NCBI GenBank assembly: GCA_900315745.1
Contig: ONAG01000001.1
Coordinates: 62,001 to 126,000, forward strand
Length of the DNA: 64,000 nucleotides
Direction: 5' to 3'
From: an uncultured Prevotellaceae bacterium
GTDB lineage: Bacteria > Bacteroidota > Bacteroidia > Bacteroidales > Bacteroidaceae
In this document: positions 1 to 8,140 of the stretch, piece by piece
How the letters are laid out: every line of letters begins with the position of its first letter
How positions within the stretch are numbered: the first letter of the stretch is position 1
Program-made: the position numbers and the translations under genes
Notes under the pieces: generated by a model
Database searches by the model: none
Told to the model about the DNA's origin: nothing
The model's input: the letters and a program-made list of their open reading frames with translations, nothing else

Positions 1-2250
1 CCAACGGCCATAGCTGTATTCTGTGCGTGTGCCAATGTATGGCTTGCCATCATCGTCGAGTTCATATGCATAAGTGGCGAAAACGGCATTCAGGTTGAAC
101 GTGTAGCGCTTCCACCATTTTAGTCTGATTCGCATGGTTAGGTCGCTGAGAGGCCTTACTTTGGCTGCCATGTTGTATGACATGGAAGCACCCAACTCGT
201 CTATTATGCTTACCTTCTTCAAGGAATCATCTTTCGAGAGCATTTTCATCTCTATGTTGTTCGAGATATCGAATGATATGCTACCTGTCTTCCCTGTACC
301 TGGCACGCCATACAAGCCGTTGGAGTATGGGGAGTATTTCACGAGAGACACATTGCCTTTCGCATCTGTCTTTAAATAGGTGTCGTAGAAACCATAGTGG
401 CTCGCTGAGAAATCGGGTGCATAGCTGAAGCTGATTGTTGGTGTGAATACATGGCGGATGGCTTGTATCTTGTCTCCAAAAATCTTTCTGTTGGGGATGA
501 ATGTGCCATACAACTTGGTGGATAGTCCAAGGCTGAGGCTCCAGTTATAGACGTTGTGGAATCCGTATGTGGTGTCTGCCAACTCTTCCTGACGGCTTTC
601 ATCCCATGAACGAGTGATCTTGTTGCTGTACATCCTGTCGGTAAAGTTGAACGAAGGATTCACATTGATATAGTCGAATAGGGTGAAGTTGCCGCTTATG
701 GGTATGTTGTGTTGGAAGCCATTCTGCCAATCTTTCACAATATTGGCATGCATCAGCTTGTCTTCTTTTGTGTTTATCGAGTTGCTGAAGTGACCAGTGT
801 AGCTCATGGCTATCTTCTCAAACCATTTTTCTTTGCCCACAGCTTTCTTGCGTTTGAAAGGATAGAATCTACTGATGGATATGTTTAGGTCTGGCAGTGT
901 CATGGCAATGGTCGTGTCGCGCATGTTTTGAGAGAGGTTGGCTGTGGTGCTCAAAGTCATGCCGATACTTGAAAACTGTGTGTTGAAGCTTACTGACGAG
1001 GTGCGGGTACTTTGAGTCATCGCCTGAGGATTGTACATGCTTGTCAGGTTGTTGCGCTCATAACTGGATGTGGCGAAGTTTACACTGGCAGACAAGGAAT
1101 GGAAAGGATTGGCTTTTGCATCCTGATGGTGGCTCCACTGCACTTTGAAACTCTCCTGCTCTGCAAAGTCGGGCATGCCTTTGTCTCCTGTTTTCGTGTC
1201 TTGATAACTGAAATGGAAACTGCCATTGTAACGGTAGCGCTTTTTGTAATTGCTTGCTGCTGAGATGCCCCATGAGCCTTTGGTGTATATTTCGCCAATG
1301 AGTTTCAAGTCCATTTTGTCGTTTATGGCAAAATAATATCCACCATCACGCAGATAGAAGCCTCTTGAATTCTCGTCACCGTAAGTTGGCATTATAAAGC
1401 CACTGGAATAGCTCTTGGTGAAAGGGAAAAAGCCATAGGGAATTGCCAAAGGCAGTGGTACATCTGCCACTACCAAGTAGGCAGAGCCGAATACAACGTC
1501 TTTGCCTGGTCTTACTTTTGCCCGCGATAGAGCGATGTAGAAATCAGGATGCTCTTCATCGCATGTGGTGTATCTGCCATGTTCCAAATACAGGTTCCCG
1601 TTGGCATCGCGCTTGGCATGTTCGCTGAATATGAATCCATCCTGTTGCTCTGTGTATGCGTTGTCGATGAAACCTTTCTTGCTCTTGAAATTGTAAAGGA
1701 TGGTGTCGCTTTCATATTCGTCGCTGCCCATTTTGAAGACAGGCGTGCCTTTGAGTCCTTTTGTCGCCGTACTGTCCGATATGCCGGTAGCGTCCACCAA
1801 ACTCTTTTCCATGTTTATATGCACTTGTTCGCTTGCCAGGTGCATTTCTTCATAGTCCACTTTCGAGTCGCCATATAGATATGCATTTTTTGAAGATGCA
1901 TCGTAAACCAGTGAGTCTTCTGCTGTAAATGTCACTGGTGAGTCTATTCCATTGGGCTTTGCACGGTTGATGGAGTCAAGTCTCAAAGAATCGTCCACCG
2001 CTTTGTTGTGATGGTATATCGCCAATTGCAGGGAGTCCATGTTGAGAGTGTCCACTGAAATGCTGTCGTCAATGGCATTTCCCATCATGATTGTGTCGAT
2101 GAAAAGGCTGTCTTGGTTGTGGGGGACAAATGTCGTATCATCATCTACAACTTGTCCATGCCTGCCGTGGGGGATGGCACGCAAAGGAGTTTGGGCCATT
2201 GTGAGCACTATGGCCGCAAGCAGTAGAGTGATAACGCCTTTTGTTCTCAT
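1..2250 (-). CDS. lptD: LptD/OstA-like LPS-assembly outer-membrane protein (3' end missing)
   Basis: Read on the minus strand from the ATG at 2250, the frame stays open for 750 codons to base 1, so the C-terminus lies outside the window. The protein starts with a signal peptide (MRTKGVITLLLAAIVLTMAQ). A polar, Asp/Ser-rich stretch follows, then an OstA-type N-domain around residues 100-200 (FTAEDSLVYDASSKNAYLYG and on), then a long run of alternating aromatic/polar strands typical of a beta-barrel. In Gram-negatives LptD inserts lipopolysaccharide into the outer leaflet of the outer membrane; Bacteroidetes homologues are large and divergent. No LptE or other Lpt gene is adjacent. A -7 box sits only 8 bases before the ATG, so the message would have almost no leader. 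The family call is good; LPS export as its function here is inferred from the family. Confidence 0.8.
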   Translation of the reverse strand, partial: MRTKGVITLLLAAIVLTMAQTPLRAIPHGRHGQVVDDDTTFVPHNQDSLFIDTIMMGNAIDDSISVDTLNMDSLQLAIYHHNKAVDDSLRLDSINRAKPNGIDSPVTFTAEDSLVYDASSKNAYLYGDSKVDYEEMHLASEQVHINMEKSLVDATGISDSTATKGLKGTPVFKMGSDEYESDTILYNFKSKKGFIDNAYTEQQDGFIFSEHAKRDANGNLYLEHGRYTTCDEEHPDFYIALSRAKVRPGKDVVFGSAYLVVADVPLPLAIPYGFFPFTKSYSSGFIMPTYGDENSRGFYLRDGGYYFAINDKMDLKLIGEIYTKGSWGISAASNYKKRYRYNGSFHFSYQDTKTGDKGMPDFAEQESFKVQWSHHQDAKANPFHSLSASVNFATSSYERNNLTSMYNPQAMTQSTRTSSVSFNTQFSSIGMTLSTTANLSQNMRDTTIAMTLPDLNISISRFYPFKRKKAVGKEKWFEKIAMSYTGHFSNSINTKEDKLMHANIVKDWQNGFQHNIPISGNFTLFDYINVNPSFNFTDRMYSNKITRSWDESRQEELADTTYGFHNVYNWSLSLGLSTKLYGTFIPNRKIFGDKIQAIRHVFTPTISFSYAPDFSASHYGFYDTYLKTDAKGNVSLVKYSPYSNGLYGVPGTGKTGSISFDISNNIEMKMLSKDDSLKKVSIIDELGASMSYNMAAKVRPLSDLTMRIRLKWWKRYTFNLNAVFATYAYELDDDGKPYIGTRTEYSYGRW

Positions 2251-2258
2251 TCAAAATG

Positions 2259-2266
2259 CAAAATTA
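2259..2266 (-). promoter_or_regulatory. -7 box for the lptD-like gene
   Basis: On the minus strand this reads TAATTTTG, a perfect match to the Bacteroidetes -7 element TAnnTTTG. It lies 8 bases before the start codon at 2250, which would give a nearly leaderless transcript. Confidence 0.55.
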
Positions 2267-2377
2267 CGCATTTATGATGGAATAATCTTTGGTTTTTCTT
2301 ATTTTAACAACAAAAACAAGGAAAGTGGGGAAACAAAAATTATTCGCTGAACATTTGCGGACTGTGAAAATGTGTTT

Positions 2378-2929
2378 TCACTCGAAAATGCTTGCCCAAT
2401 GACGGAAGCGTGCCACGCCTGCTGTTCCAAATTTTGATAGGCTACGTTCGGCTTGCTCTATGCTTTTCTCTCGGTCAAGATGTGTTTTGGAGAAAAATTT
2501 GTCGGCATAGCAAATCAACTGTTCGGTTATTGTCTCAGGAAGAAAACTCTGATGGGGGAGGGGCAGTTGTTGGCTTATGATGTCTTCGAGAGAAAGGCCT
2601 GCGCCAGTATGTCGTTCACATATTCGGGCGTGAGCCTCGTAACCTTCCGACCTCATGATTGTTGCTCCAAGTATGCCATGGCAGATGTATGGCTCTTTGC
2701 CATGACAGTGGATGCCTGGGGCGTCGGTCATGAATATGCCGATGTCGTGAAGCATGGCGGCTTCTTCCACAAATCTCAGGTCGAGATTTAGTTCGGGGTG
2801 GGAAATAGCAATCTGTAGCGCTTTGTGCGCTACAGATTGACTGTGAATGATTAGTATTTCTCGCAATTTGGTATCGTGCGGATAATACTTGTCGATGATT
2901 TTTTGGTAATCCAAAGATGCCATGGGCAT
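2378..2929 (-). CDS. HD-domain phosphohydrolase (HDIG type)
   Basis: A 183-residue HD-superfamily protein. The metal-binding set is visible: an early His in HSQSVAHKAL, the doublet in MLHDIGIF, a further His in CHGILGA and another in CERHTGAG. Such small stand-alone HD proteins hydrolyse phosphate esters of nucleotides or related compounds, but the substrate cannot be read from sequence. I start it at the ATG at 2929, preceded by an A-rich stretch; a second in-frame ATG at 2923 is equally possible. The frame can be extended upstream only with a TTG codon inside the preceding gene. It follows the decarboxylase-like gene with 25 bases between stop and start, so the two are probably co-transcribed. 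It is not a member of any pathway I can name from context. Confidence 0.75.
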   Translation of the reverse strand: MPMASLDYQKIIDKYYPHDTKLREILIIHSQSVAHKALQIAISHPELNLDLRFVEEAAMLHDIGIFMTDAPGIHCHGKEPYICHGILGATIMRSEGYEAHARICERHTGAGLSLEDIISQQLPLPHQSFLPETITEQLICYADKFFSKTHLDREKSIEQAERSLSKFGTAGVARFRHWASIFE

Positions 2930-2954
2930 TTTCTTGATTGATATCCGATGAGGC

Positions 2955-4733
2955 TTAATTGTCGTTCGGACGCTCAATGTATGCTATGACATCTCCCTTT
3001 TGCACCTTGCTGCCTCTCTTGGCATTGATTTCCACCAATTTGCCTCCAAGTGCTGCAGGCACATCTACTATCTCGCCCCATGGTGCTTGGATGTAGCAGA
3101 ACTTGTCGCCCTCTTTGTATTCCTTGCCAATGAATGGTTCCACTGTGGGGGCACATTCTCCTTCACCGTTGAACTCCCAGTAAATCTGGCCCTTGACAGG
3201 TGCGACAACAGCGTCTGCCTTGGCATGTTTGAATTCTGACAGCTGCTGGGGAGTGAGCTTGGAGCCGAGTTTGGCATCCTTGGCTTTTTGCAAGTCGGCA
3301 AGGAAGTTCTTCTTGGCTTGACCGCTCTTGAAGTTGCGATATTGCTCTGGGTGCATTCCAAGTTCATATAGCTCTTCATCGTCTTGTCCATATTCCCATC
3401 CGTTCTCATCCATTTCCTTCCGGAAGTCATCAAGTGCATTCGGAATGAGAGTGTGTGGATCAGCATCGGTGAATTCGCGTCCTTGCTTTGCTGCCAACTC
3501 TTTTAGTTCTGGAGCGATTTCGCCAGGTATGCGTCCGCTCTTTCCAAGGACCATGCCCCACATGGCATCGTCCATCATCACATAGCGACCCTTGCCTTGT
3601 TCCAATGTGAGAAGGTTTGTAAGGGCGATGTTCTTCACGTATTGTGAGAATGGGGTCACCAATGGTGGGTATCCAACCTTTGGCCAGACGTAAGCCACTT
3701 CATCGAAGAGCTTTACCAATAGGTCGTCGATGCTCAGTTCTGGCTCACCTTTCTTGGCGCGAGTCTTGTTGATGATTTGATGTATGCCACCCAAGTCTGC
3801 CATCATGCTGCCCATCATGCCACCAGGTAGGCCGCATCCCAAAAGCAGAGAACTCATGTGTTTGTTGCCAGGGTTGATGAAATATCCCAGCCAGTCGTCA
3901 ATGAACTCTTGCGTGAGCGAGCGAGCTTTCATGTAGGCTTTCATGTTGATGTCCGCCACTTCAAATCCCTCGTTCTTCAACATGCTTTGAACGGAGATGA
4001 TGTCTGGATGCACCTTTCCCCATGACAATGGTTCAATGGCTGTGTCGATGATGTCGGCTCCATTGTTGCACACTTCGAGGATGGAAGCCATCGAGAGGCC
4101 TGGTCCGGAGTGCCCATGGTATTGGATGATGACGTCAGGGTGATTGTCCTTGATGGCTTTTGTCAATTTGCCCAACATGGCAGGTTGTCCTATTCCAGCC
4201 ATGTCCTTGAGGCATATTTCCTGGGCGCCAGCAGCTATCACCTCGTCGGCAATGCGGCTATAGTACTCCACAGTATGTACTGGCGAAGTGGTGATGCAGA
4301 GGGTGGCTTGTGGTGTCATGCCTGCCTCAAGAGCCCATTTGATGCTCGGAATGATGTTGCGGGTGTCGTTGAGACCGCAGAAAATACGTGGGATGTCAAC
4401 ACCTTGGGCGTGTTTTACTTTATATTGCAACTGGCGCACATCATCTGGAACTGGGTACATGCGCAGTGCGTTGAGGCCACGGTCGAGCATGTGGGTCTTT
4501 ATGCCTACTTCGTTGAAGGGCTTGCAGAATGCTCTCACAGCAGCATTGGGGTTCTCACCGGCCAACAGATTAACTTGCTCGAAGGCTCCACCATTTGTTT
4601 CTACACGAGCAAAACATCCCATATCGATTATCGCTGGGGCTATGCGCTCTAATTGGTCCTTGCGAGGCTGGAATTTGCCTGACGATTGCCACATGTCCCT
4701 GTAGACAAGACTAAACTGGATTTTCTTTTTCAT
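2955..4733 (-). CDS. Oxaloacetate decarboxylase / pyruvate carboxylase-B type carboxyltransferase with degenerate biotinyl domain
   Basis: A 592-residue protein. Residues about 1-300 form a DRE-TIM-like carboxyltransferase barrel (VYRDMWQSS at the N-terminus; the KDMAG lysine that is carbamylated in this family; a metal-binding HGHSG in place of the usual HTHDT/HCHAT). A conserved carboxylase helical region follows, and then a biotinyl/lipoyl-like domain over the last ~70 residues. The family moves CO2 between a keto acid and biotin. The carrier domain here reads GDKFCYIQAPWGEIVDV where active carriers have EAMKM, so the lysine that carries biotin is absent. The barrel motifs are also divergent. 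The start at 4733 (MKKKIQ) sits about 50 bases behind a -7 box; the frame runs further upstream only through AT-rich non-coding sequence. No beta (membrane pump) or gamma subunit gene is next to it. Activity as a biotin-dependent decarboxylase is therefore doubtful unless another protein supplies the biotin. Confidence 0.8.
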   Translation of the reverse strand: MKKKIQFSLVYRDMWQSSGKFQPRKDQLERIAPAIIDMGCFARVETNGGAFEQVNLLAGENPNAAVRAFCKPFNEVGIKTHMLDRGLNALRMYPVPDDVRQLQYKVKHAQGVDIPRIFCGLNDTRNIIPSIKWALEAGMTPQATLCITTSPVHTVEYYSRIADEVIAAGAQEICLKDMAGIGQPAMLGKLTKAIKDNHPDVIIQYHGHSGPGLSMASILEVCNNGADIIDTAIEPLSWGKVHPDIISVQSMLKNEGFEVADINMKAYMKARSLTQEFIDDWLGYFINPGNKHMSSLLLGCGLPGGMMGSMMADLGGIHQIINKTRAKKGEPELSIDDLLVKLFDEVAYVWPKVGYPPLVTPFSQYVKNIALTNLLTLEQGKGRYVMMDDAMWGMVLGKSGRIPGEIAPELKELAAKQGREFTDADPHTLIPNALDDFRKEMDENGWEYGQDDEELYELGMHPEQYRNFKSGQAKKNFLADLQKAKDAKLGSKLTPQQLSEFKHAKADAVVAPVKGQIYWEFNGEGECAPTVEPFIGKEYKEGDKFCYIQAPWGEIVDVPAALGGKLVEINAKRGSKVQKGDVIAYIERPNDN

Positions 4734-4787
4734 TGTTATCAGTTTAAAGTTTGATATAAAGGTTTTTTGTGCTTTTTCTTTCGTGGG

Positions 4788-4795
4788 CAAAGTTA
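4788..4795 (-). promoter_or_regulatory. -7 box for the carboxyltransferase gene
   Basis: Minus strand TAACTTTG fits TAnnTTTG; about 55 bases upstream of the start codon at 4733. Confidence 0.55.
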
Positions 4796-4849
4796 GAAAA
4801 AAAATGTAGAAAAGCAAACAATGAACTTGTTTTTTTGTAGGAAATGCAT

Positions 4850-4857
4850 TATTTTTG
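4850..4857 (+). promoter_or_regulatory. -7 box for the lipoprotein gene at 4898
   Basis: TATTTTTG with a TTG 20 bases upstream (4827-4829), matching the TTTG-N19/20-TAnnTTTG pattern of Bacteroidetes promoters. Confidence 0.6.
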
Positions 4858-4897
4858 CACTCCATACCTAAATTCATTCTGAGAAAATCCTCTTGAT

Positions 4898-5689
4898 ATG
4901 CAATTAAGATATTTTACTCTTTTTTCCCTACTTGTTGCTCTCGCCCTTTTTGTGGCGTGTGGTAAAGGTGAAGACAAACAAATCCAGAACGAAGACGTCA
5001 TTCTACCAAAGTCATACATTTCCGTTGGCGATTCCATGATTTACGGGCTGGCTTGTGATGGCTGTTCTGATTCTGTGCTGGTGCTGCTGCCTGATTCTGG
5101 TGGAGATCCTGTATTTTACAACATCCTTGAAGCCAGAATGAATCGCAAAGTGTTTGGACGACCAAGTATTGGCGACAATTTGGCTATCATGACCGACTCT
5201 TTGAATCCAGACGTTATCACCATGCTTGTCAATATCGAGAAAGTGAAAGGAACTTGGTATTATTATGAAATGCCTCATTTGCGACATCATATAGCCCAAC
5301 AAGACAGCAATGCGGTGAATCGTATGTTGACACCTGAGCAAAAGGAACGAAGGGATTCGTTCCTAAGGCAATACATGGTGCCAAGGGAATATGTTTACAC
5401 TCTGAAACGAGACTATACCATGGTGACTTCTGGAGGACCGCCACGCAATTCCTCGCTCGATGCCAACACTCCCGTCGAGTATCCTAAAATCAAACGTTAC
5501 ACAGAATGGCACTTGCATAATGGCAAGCTCATTTTAACATACGGAGGCATGCCTGTTTCTGGAGGGCGTGATTCTGTCGAACTGGTCAACGATACCGCAG
5601 AATTTGTCTTGTTAAGGAACGACACCATGGCTCTAAGAATCAATGGTGAGGTGAGGGGATTCAAGTTGAAGCCTGACACCATTCAGTGA
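4898..5689 (+). CDS. Lipoprotein of unknown function
   Basis: A 263-residue protein with a clear lipoprotein signal: hydrophobic stretch LFSLLVALALFVACGKG with the modified cysteine at residue 21, so it should be lipid-anchored in the envelope. The mature part is rich in beta-strand patterns and contains YISVGDSMIYGLACDGC near the start and a C-terminal FVLLRNDTMALRINGEVRGF. I recognise no catalytic motif; it resembles small lipocalin-like or DUF lipoproteins that are common in Prevotella and Bacteroides, but I cannot assign a family. It has its own promoter and is divergent from the carboxyltransferase and convergent with queF. Confidence 0.7.
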   Translation: MQLRYFTLFSLLVALALFVACGKGEDKQIQNEDVILPKSYISVGDSMIYGLACDGCSDSVLVLLPDSGGDPVFYNILEARMNRKVFGRPSIGDNLAIMTDSLNPDVITMLVNIEKVKGTWYYYEMPHLRHHIAQQDSNAVNRMLTPEQKERRDSFLRQYMVPREYVYTLKRDYTMVTSGGPPRNSSLDANTPVEYPKIKRYTEWHLHNGKLILTYGGMPVSGGRDSVELVNDTAEFVLLRNDTMALRINGEVRGFKLKPDTIQ

Positions 5690-5715
5690 GACAGGTGGAA
5701 CTTGGGTGGTAATGC

Positions 5716-6171
5716 TTATTGGTGCCTGAAAAGGCGCTCTTCAGCCATCTTCTCGTATTTGGTCCCTTTGATGCCATAATTTGCAAAGGGATGGATGCTG
5801 ATGCCGCCACGAGGGGTGAATAACCCAGTCACTTCTATGTATTTGGGTTGCATGAGGGCTATCAAGTCTTTCATGATGATGTTCACGCAGTCTTCGTGAA
5901 AGTCTCCATGATTGCGAAAGCTAAAGAGATACAATTTCAGGCTCTTGCTCTCCACCAAGTGTTCGTCAGGGATATAGCTGATGACAATCTTTGCAAAGTC
6001 TGGTTGCCCAGTGATGGGGCAGAGTGTGGTGAATTCTGGGCAGTTCAACTGCACCCAGTAGTCATTTCCCTTGTGCTTGTTCTCGAAACTCTCCAGCACT
6101 TCTGGTGAGTAGTTCATGGAGTATTTGGTCGCCTGACCTAATGCCTTCAGGCCTTCTTCTTTCCTTTCCAT
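5716..6171 (-). CDS. queF: preQ0 reductase (NADPH-dependent 7-cyano-7-deazaguanine reductase), QueF YkvM type
   Basis: 151 residues, the size of the short single-domain (YkvM) QueF. It reduces preQ0 to preQ1 in queuosine synthesis. The catalytic cysteine is in [12 protein letters not shown] (Cys51), the nitrile-reductase signature [13 protein letters not shown] is intact, and a GDFHEDC segment supplies the acidic substrate ligand region. The start is the ATG at 6171, two bases after the stop of the transporter gene yhhQ, so the two genes form an operon. The frame can be lengthened only with a TTG codon. The whole operon is preceded by a candidate preQ1 riboswitch, which fits a feedback loop on its own product. 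Confidence 0.95.
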   Translation of the reverse strand: MERKEEGLKALGQATKYSMNYSPEVLESFENKHKGNDYWVQLNCPEFTTLCPITGQPDFAKIVISYIPDEHLVESKSLKLYLFSFRNHGDFHEDCVNIIMKDLIALMQPKYIEVTGLFTPRGGISIHPFANYGIKGTKYEKMAEERLFRHQ

Positions 6172-6173
6172 AA

Positions 6174-6863
6174 TCAAATGGTGAATATTTTTAGAATGTC
6201 ATAATCGATGCCCTCGTCATAAGCATCTTCTTCTTCATGCTTTTTCACCCAATTCACAACTTGGATGGTGATTGGCAAGACCACTATCTCGTATGATGTC
6301 TTAATCACAACTTGCCAGAACATAAGCAATGGCAGTTCGCTGGTTGGAATGACACCCAAGAATGCAATAGGGAAAAAGATCAGAGAATCTGCACCTTCCC
6401 CCAAAATGGTGCTAAGTATGGCGCGTACCGAAAAATGCTTGCCTTTTGACTTCAATTTCATCTTGCTCATGACATAGGCATTTATGAAACTACCGATGAT
6501 AAATGCCATGAATGATGCAAATGCTATGCGAGGAGCAAGTCCGAAGATGGCATGAAAGCCAGCGTCATTGTCCCAATATGGCGCACCTGGGATTATGTCG
6601 CATAATCCACATACAGCAACAAAAAAGAAATCCATCAGGAATCCTGTCCAAATGAGAAGACGTACCTTGCTGTAACCCCATACCTCACATACGCAGTCGT
6701 TGATGATGTATGAGATGGGAAATATCAATATGCCACCTGTTAAACTAATTGGGCCTAAGGCAATCTGTTTGGCACCCAAGAGGTTTGCTGTAATGAGGCA
6801 AACCGTGAAAAGTATGCTGAAAAGCATGAACAGCACACTTACTTTTGTCTGTTTTGTTTTCAT
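6174..6863 (-). CDS. yhhQ: Queuosine precursor transporter, YhhQ/QPTR family
   Basis: 229 residues with about six to seven membrane segments (for example [19 protein letters not shown] and [19 protein letters not shown]). The family hallmarks NLLGAKQI near the N-terminus, [13 protein letters not shown], and [14 protein letters not shown] are present. YhhQ proteins import 7-deazaguanine precursors such as preQ0 and preQ1. The gene is followed after two bases by queF, and its start codon lies three bases after a preQ1-I-like aptamer. The C-terminal tail is acidic ([14 protein letters not shown]). The assignment is secure from both sequence and context. Confidence 0.93.
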   Translation of the reverse strand: MKTKQTKVSVLFMLFSILFTVCLITANLLGAKQIALGPISLTGGILIFPISYIINDCVCEVWGYSKVRLLIWTGFLMDFFFVAVCGLCDIIPGAPYWDNDAGFHAIFGLAPRIAFASFMAFIIGSFINAYVMSKMKLKSKGKHFSVRAILSTILGEGADSLIFFPIAFLGVIPTSELPLLMFWQVVIKTSYEIVVLPITIQVVNWVKKHEEEDAYDEGIDYDILKIFTI

Positions 6864-6866
6864 TTT

Positions 6867-6895
6867 CTTGTTTTTAAAGAGGTTGCAAGCACTCT
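6867..6895 (-). promoter_or_regulatory. preQ1-I-like riboswitch aptamer before yhhQ-queF
   Basis: On the minus strand the 29 bases starting AGAGTGCTTGCAACCTCT and ending TAAAAACAAG can fold as the H-type pseudoknot of preQ1 class I. Stem 1 is AGAG/CTCT. The loop after it starts with T and is 8 nt long, and it is followed by the C that would pair with preQ1. The A-rich linker is AAAA, and loop CTTG pairs with the tail CAAG as stem 2. The spacing of the U, the AA, the ligand-binding C and the ACAAG tail is the same as I recall for the Thermoanaerobacter tengcongensis aptamer. The tail ends 3 bases before the yhhQ ATG, so ligand binding would block translation initiation. The downstream genes make and import the ligand. 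Confidence 0.75.
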
Positions 6896-6913
6896 GTTTT
6901 CAAAAATAGGCTG

Positions 6914-6921
6914 CAAAGGTA
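6914..6921 (-). promoter_or_regulatory. -7 box for the yhhQ-queF operon
   Basis: Minus strand TACCTTTG, a perfect TAnnTTTG, placed about 20 bases before the riboswitch aptamer, so the transcript would begin just ahead of it. Confidence 0.6.
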
Positions 6922-6962
6922 CACTTTTTCTCCCAAATAATGCACGTTTCAAATAAAAATAT

Positions 6963-6970
6963 TATTTTTG
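6963..6970 (+). promoter_or_regulatory. -7 box for the TlpA-like gene
   Basis: TATTTTTG followed by CAATTG, 25 bases before the ATG at 6996; divergent from the yhhQ promoter. Confidence 0.55.
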
Positions 6971-6995
6971 CAATTGAATTTTATGTGGTTTACAA

Positions 6996-8057
6996 ATGAT
7001 GAAAAGACTTTTTTCTATTCTCGTGGCTTCAGCTATAGCTACATTGGTTGGAGCGCAGGTCCAAATGAAAGTTAGCGGCGTTTGTGCGGCCGACATGGAT
7101 ACTGTGGTGGTATTCGACTTGTCTCATGGAGTGACAAGGGCTAAAATACCAGTTAAGAATGGCTCTTTCTCTACCACATTGCCCTTGAACGAGAATGAAC
7201 TCGTGGGAGTGGGAGGGAAAAAGTACTACATGCCCTTTTTTGCTGATGAAAAAGGGGTGGTGGTTGATTTGCTCAAACGTACTCTTGTAGGGTCACCTCT
7301 CAATGAGATGGCTTGCCGATGTGATAACTCAATGGACTCTCTTGACGTTGTGATTACAGCGAAAATGGAAAAAATAATGCAGCAGGCTAAAGAGGGTGAC
7401 GAGGCTTTTGCGCGTGAGCAAATGGAAAGTCTTATGAAAGAACGGCTGACCAAGCGAAATGAAATCCTAAAACCATATAAGTTGACACTTGTTCCGGCTG
7501 CATTCCTGCCAGACATGTGCATGGAGATGCCTTATGAAATGATTGAACCGTGGCTCAAGGGGGATGCTCCTTATCTTAGTCATCCAAGAATGCATGTCGC
7601 CAAAAGTTATGCAGAAGGATTGAAGAAAAAGAGACCAGGACTAATGTTTACCGACTTGACGATGAAAGGTATTGATGGAAAAATCCATCGTTTGAGCGAA
7701 TGGTGTGGAAAAGGAAATTATGTGCTTGTGGATTTCTGGGCAAGCTGGTGTGGGCCTTGCAGACAGGAAATGCCTAATGTGGTGGAATCTTATGTGAAAT
7801 ACCATCCCAAAGGGTATGAGATAGTTGGCGTTTCTTTCGACAGCAAGGATGAGCCATGGAAGGCTGCTGTTAAGCAACTCGGTATGGACTGGGTGCAATT
7901 ATCTGACCTGAAAGGTTGGCAAAGCGCCGCTTCTGATGCATACGGGGTAATGGCAATACCTTCTAATGTACTGCTTGATGGAGAAGGGAAAATTGTAGCA
8001 TACGACCTTAGAGGTGAAAAACTAATGTCAAAGCTAAAAGAAATCTATGGCTTTTGA
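6996..8057 (+). CDS. TlpA/ResA-like periplasmic thioredoxin
   Basis: 353 residues. A signal peptide (residues 1-20, cleavage after LVGA) is followed by an N-terminal beta domain of the DUF4369 type seen in Bacteroidetes TlpA proteins, a helical middle (residues ~110-210) and a C-terminal thioredoxin fold from about 215. The redox motif is FWASWCGPCRQE with cysteines 252 and 255, and the cis-proline loop is AIPSNVLLD. These proteins reduce disulfides outside the cytoplasm, for example on cytochrome c precursors or other envelope proteins; which partner is served here is unknown. Two consecutive ATG codons (6996 and 6999) can start it. It has its own promoter and ends at a bidirectional terminator. 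Confidence 0.85.
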   Translation: MMKRLFSILVASAIATLVGAQVQMKVSGVCAADMDTVVVFDLSHGVTRAKIPVKNGSFSTTLPLNENELVGVGGKKYYMPFFADEKGVVVDLLKRTLVGSPLNEMACRCDNSMDSLDVVITAKMEKIMQQAKEGDEAFAREQMESLMKERLTKRNEILKPYKLTLVPAAFLPDMCMEMPYEMIEPWLKGDAPYLSHPRMHVAKSYAEGLKKKRPGLMFTDLTMKGIDGKIHRLSEWCGKGNYVLVDFWASWCGPCRQEMPNVVESYVKYHPKGYEIVGVSFDSKDEPWKAAVKQLGMDWVQLSDLKGWQSAASDAYGVMAIPSNVLLDGEGKIVAYDLRGEKLMSKLKEIYGF

Positions 8058-8084
8058 CAAAGGGCAATAGATGTGTCCTTTTGA

Positions 8085-8133
8085 AAAGTAGGTGTTCGAA
8101 AATATGACTCGCATTATTCTGAACACCTACTTT
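8085..8133. terminator. Bidirectional terminator between tlpA-like and exchanger genes
   Basis: A 13-bp perfect inverted repeat AAAGTAGGTGTTC / GAACACCTACTTT (8085-8097 and 8121-8133) with a 23-base loop, lying between two convergent genes. T-rich sequence follows on the plus strand. Confidence 0.6.
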
Positions 8134-8140
8134 GTTGTTT

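Noticed and set aside
4110-4652. 180-codon open frame on the plus strand opposite the carboxyltransferase gene
   Set aside because: It lies wholly inside a strongly conserved gene on the other strand, has no promoter and its translation has no recognisable motif; it is a mirror of codon bias.
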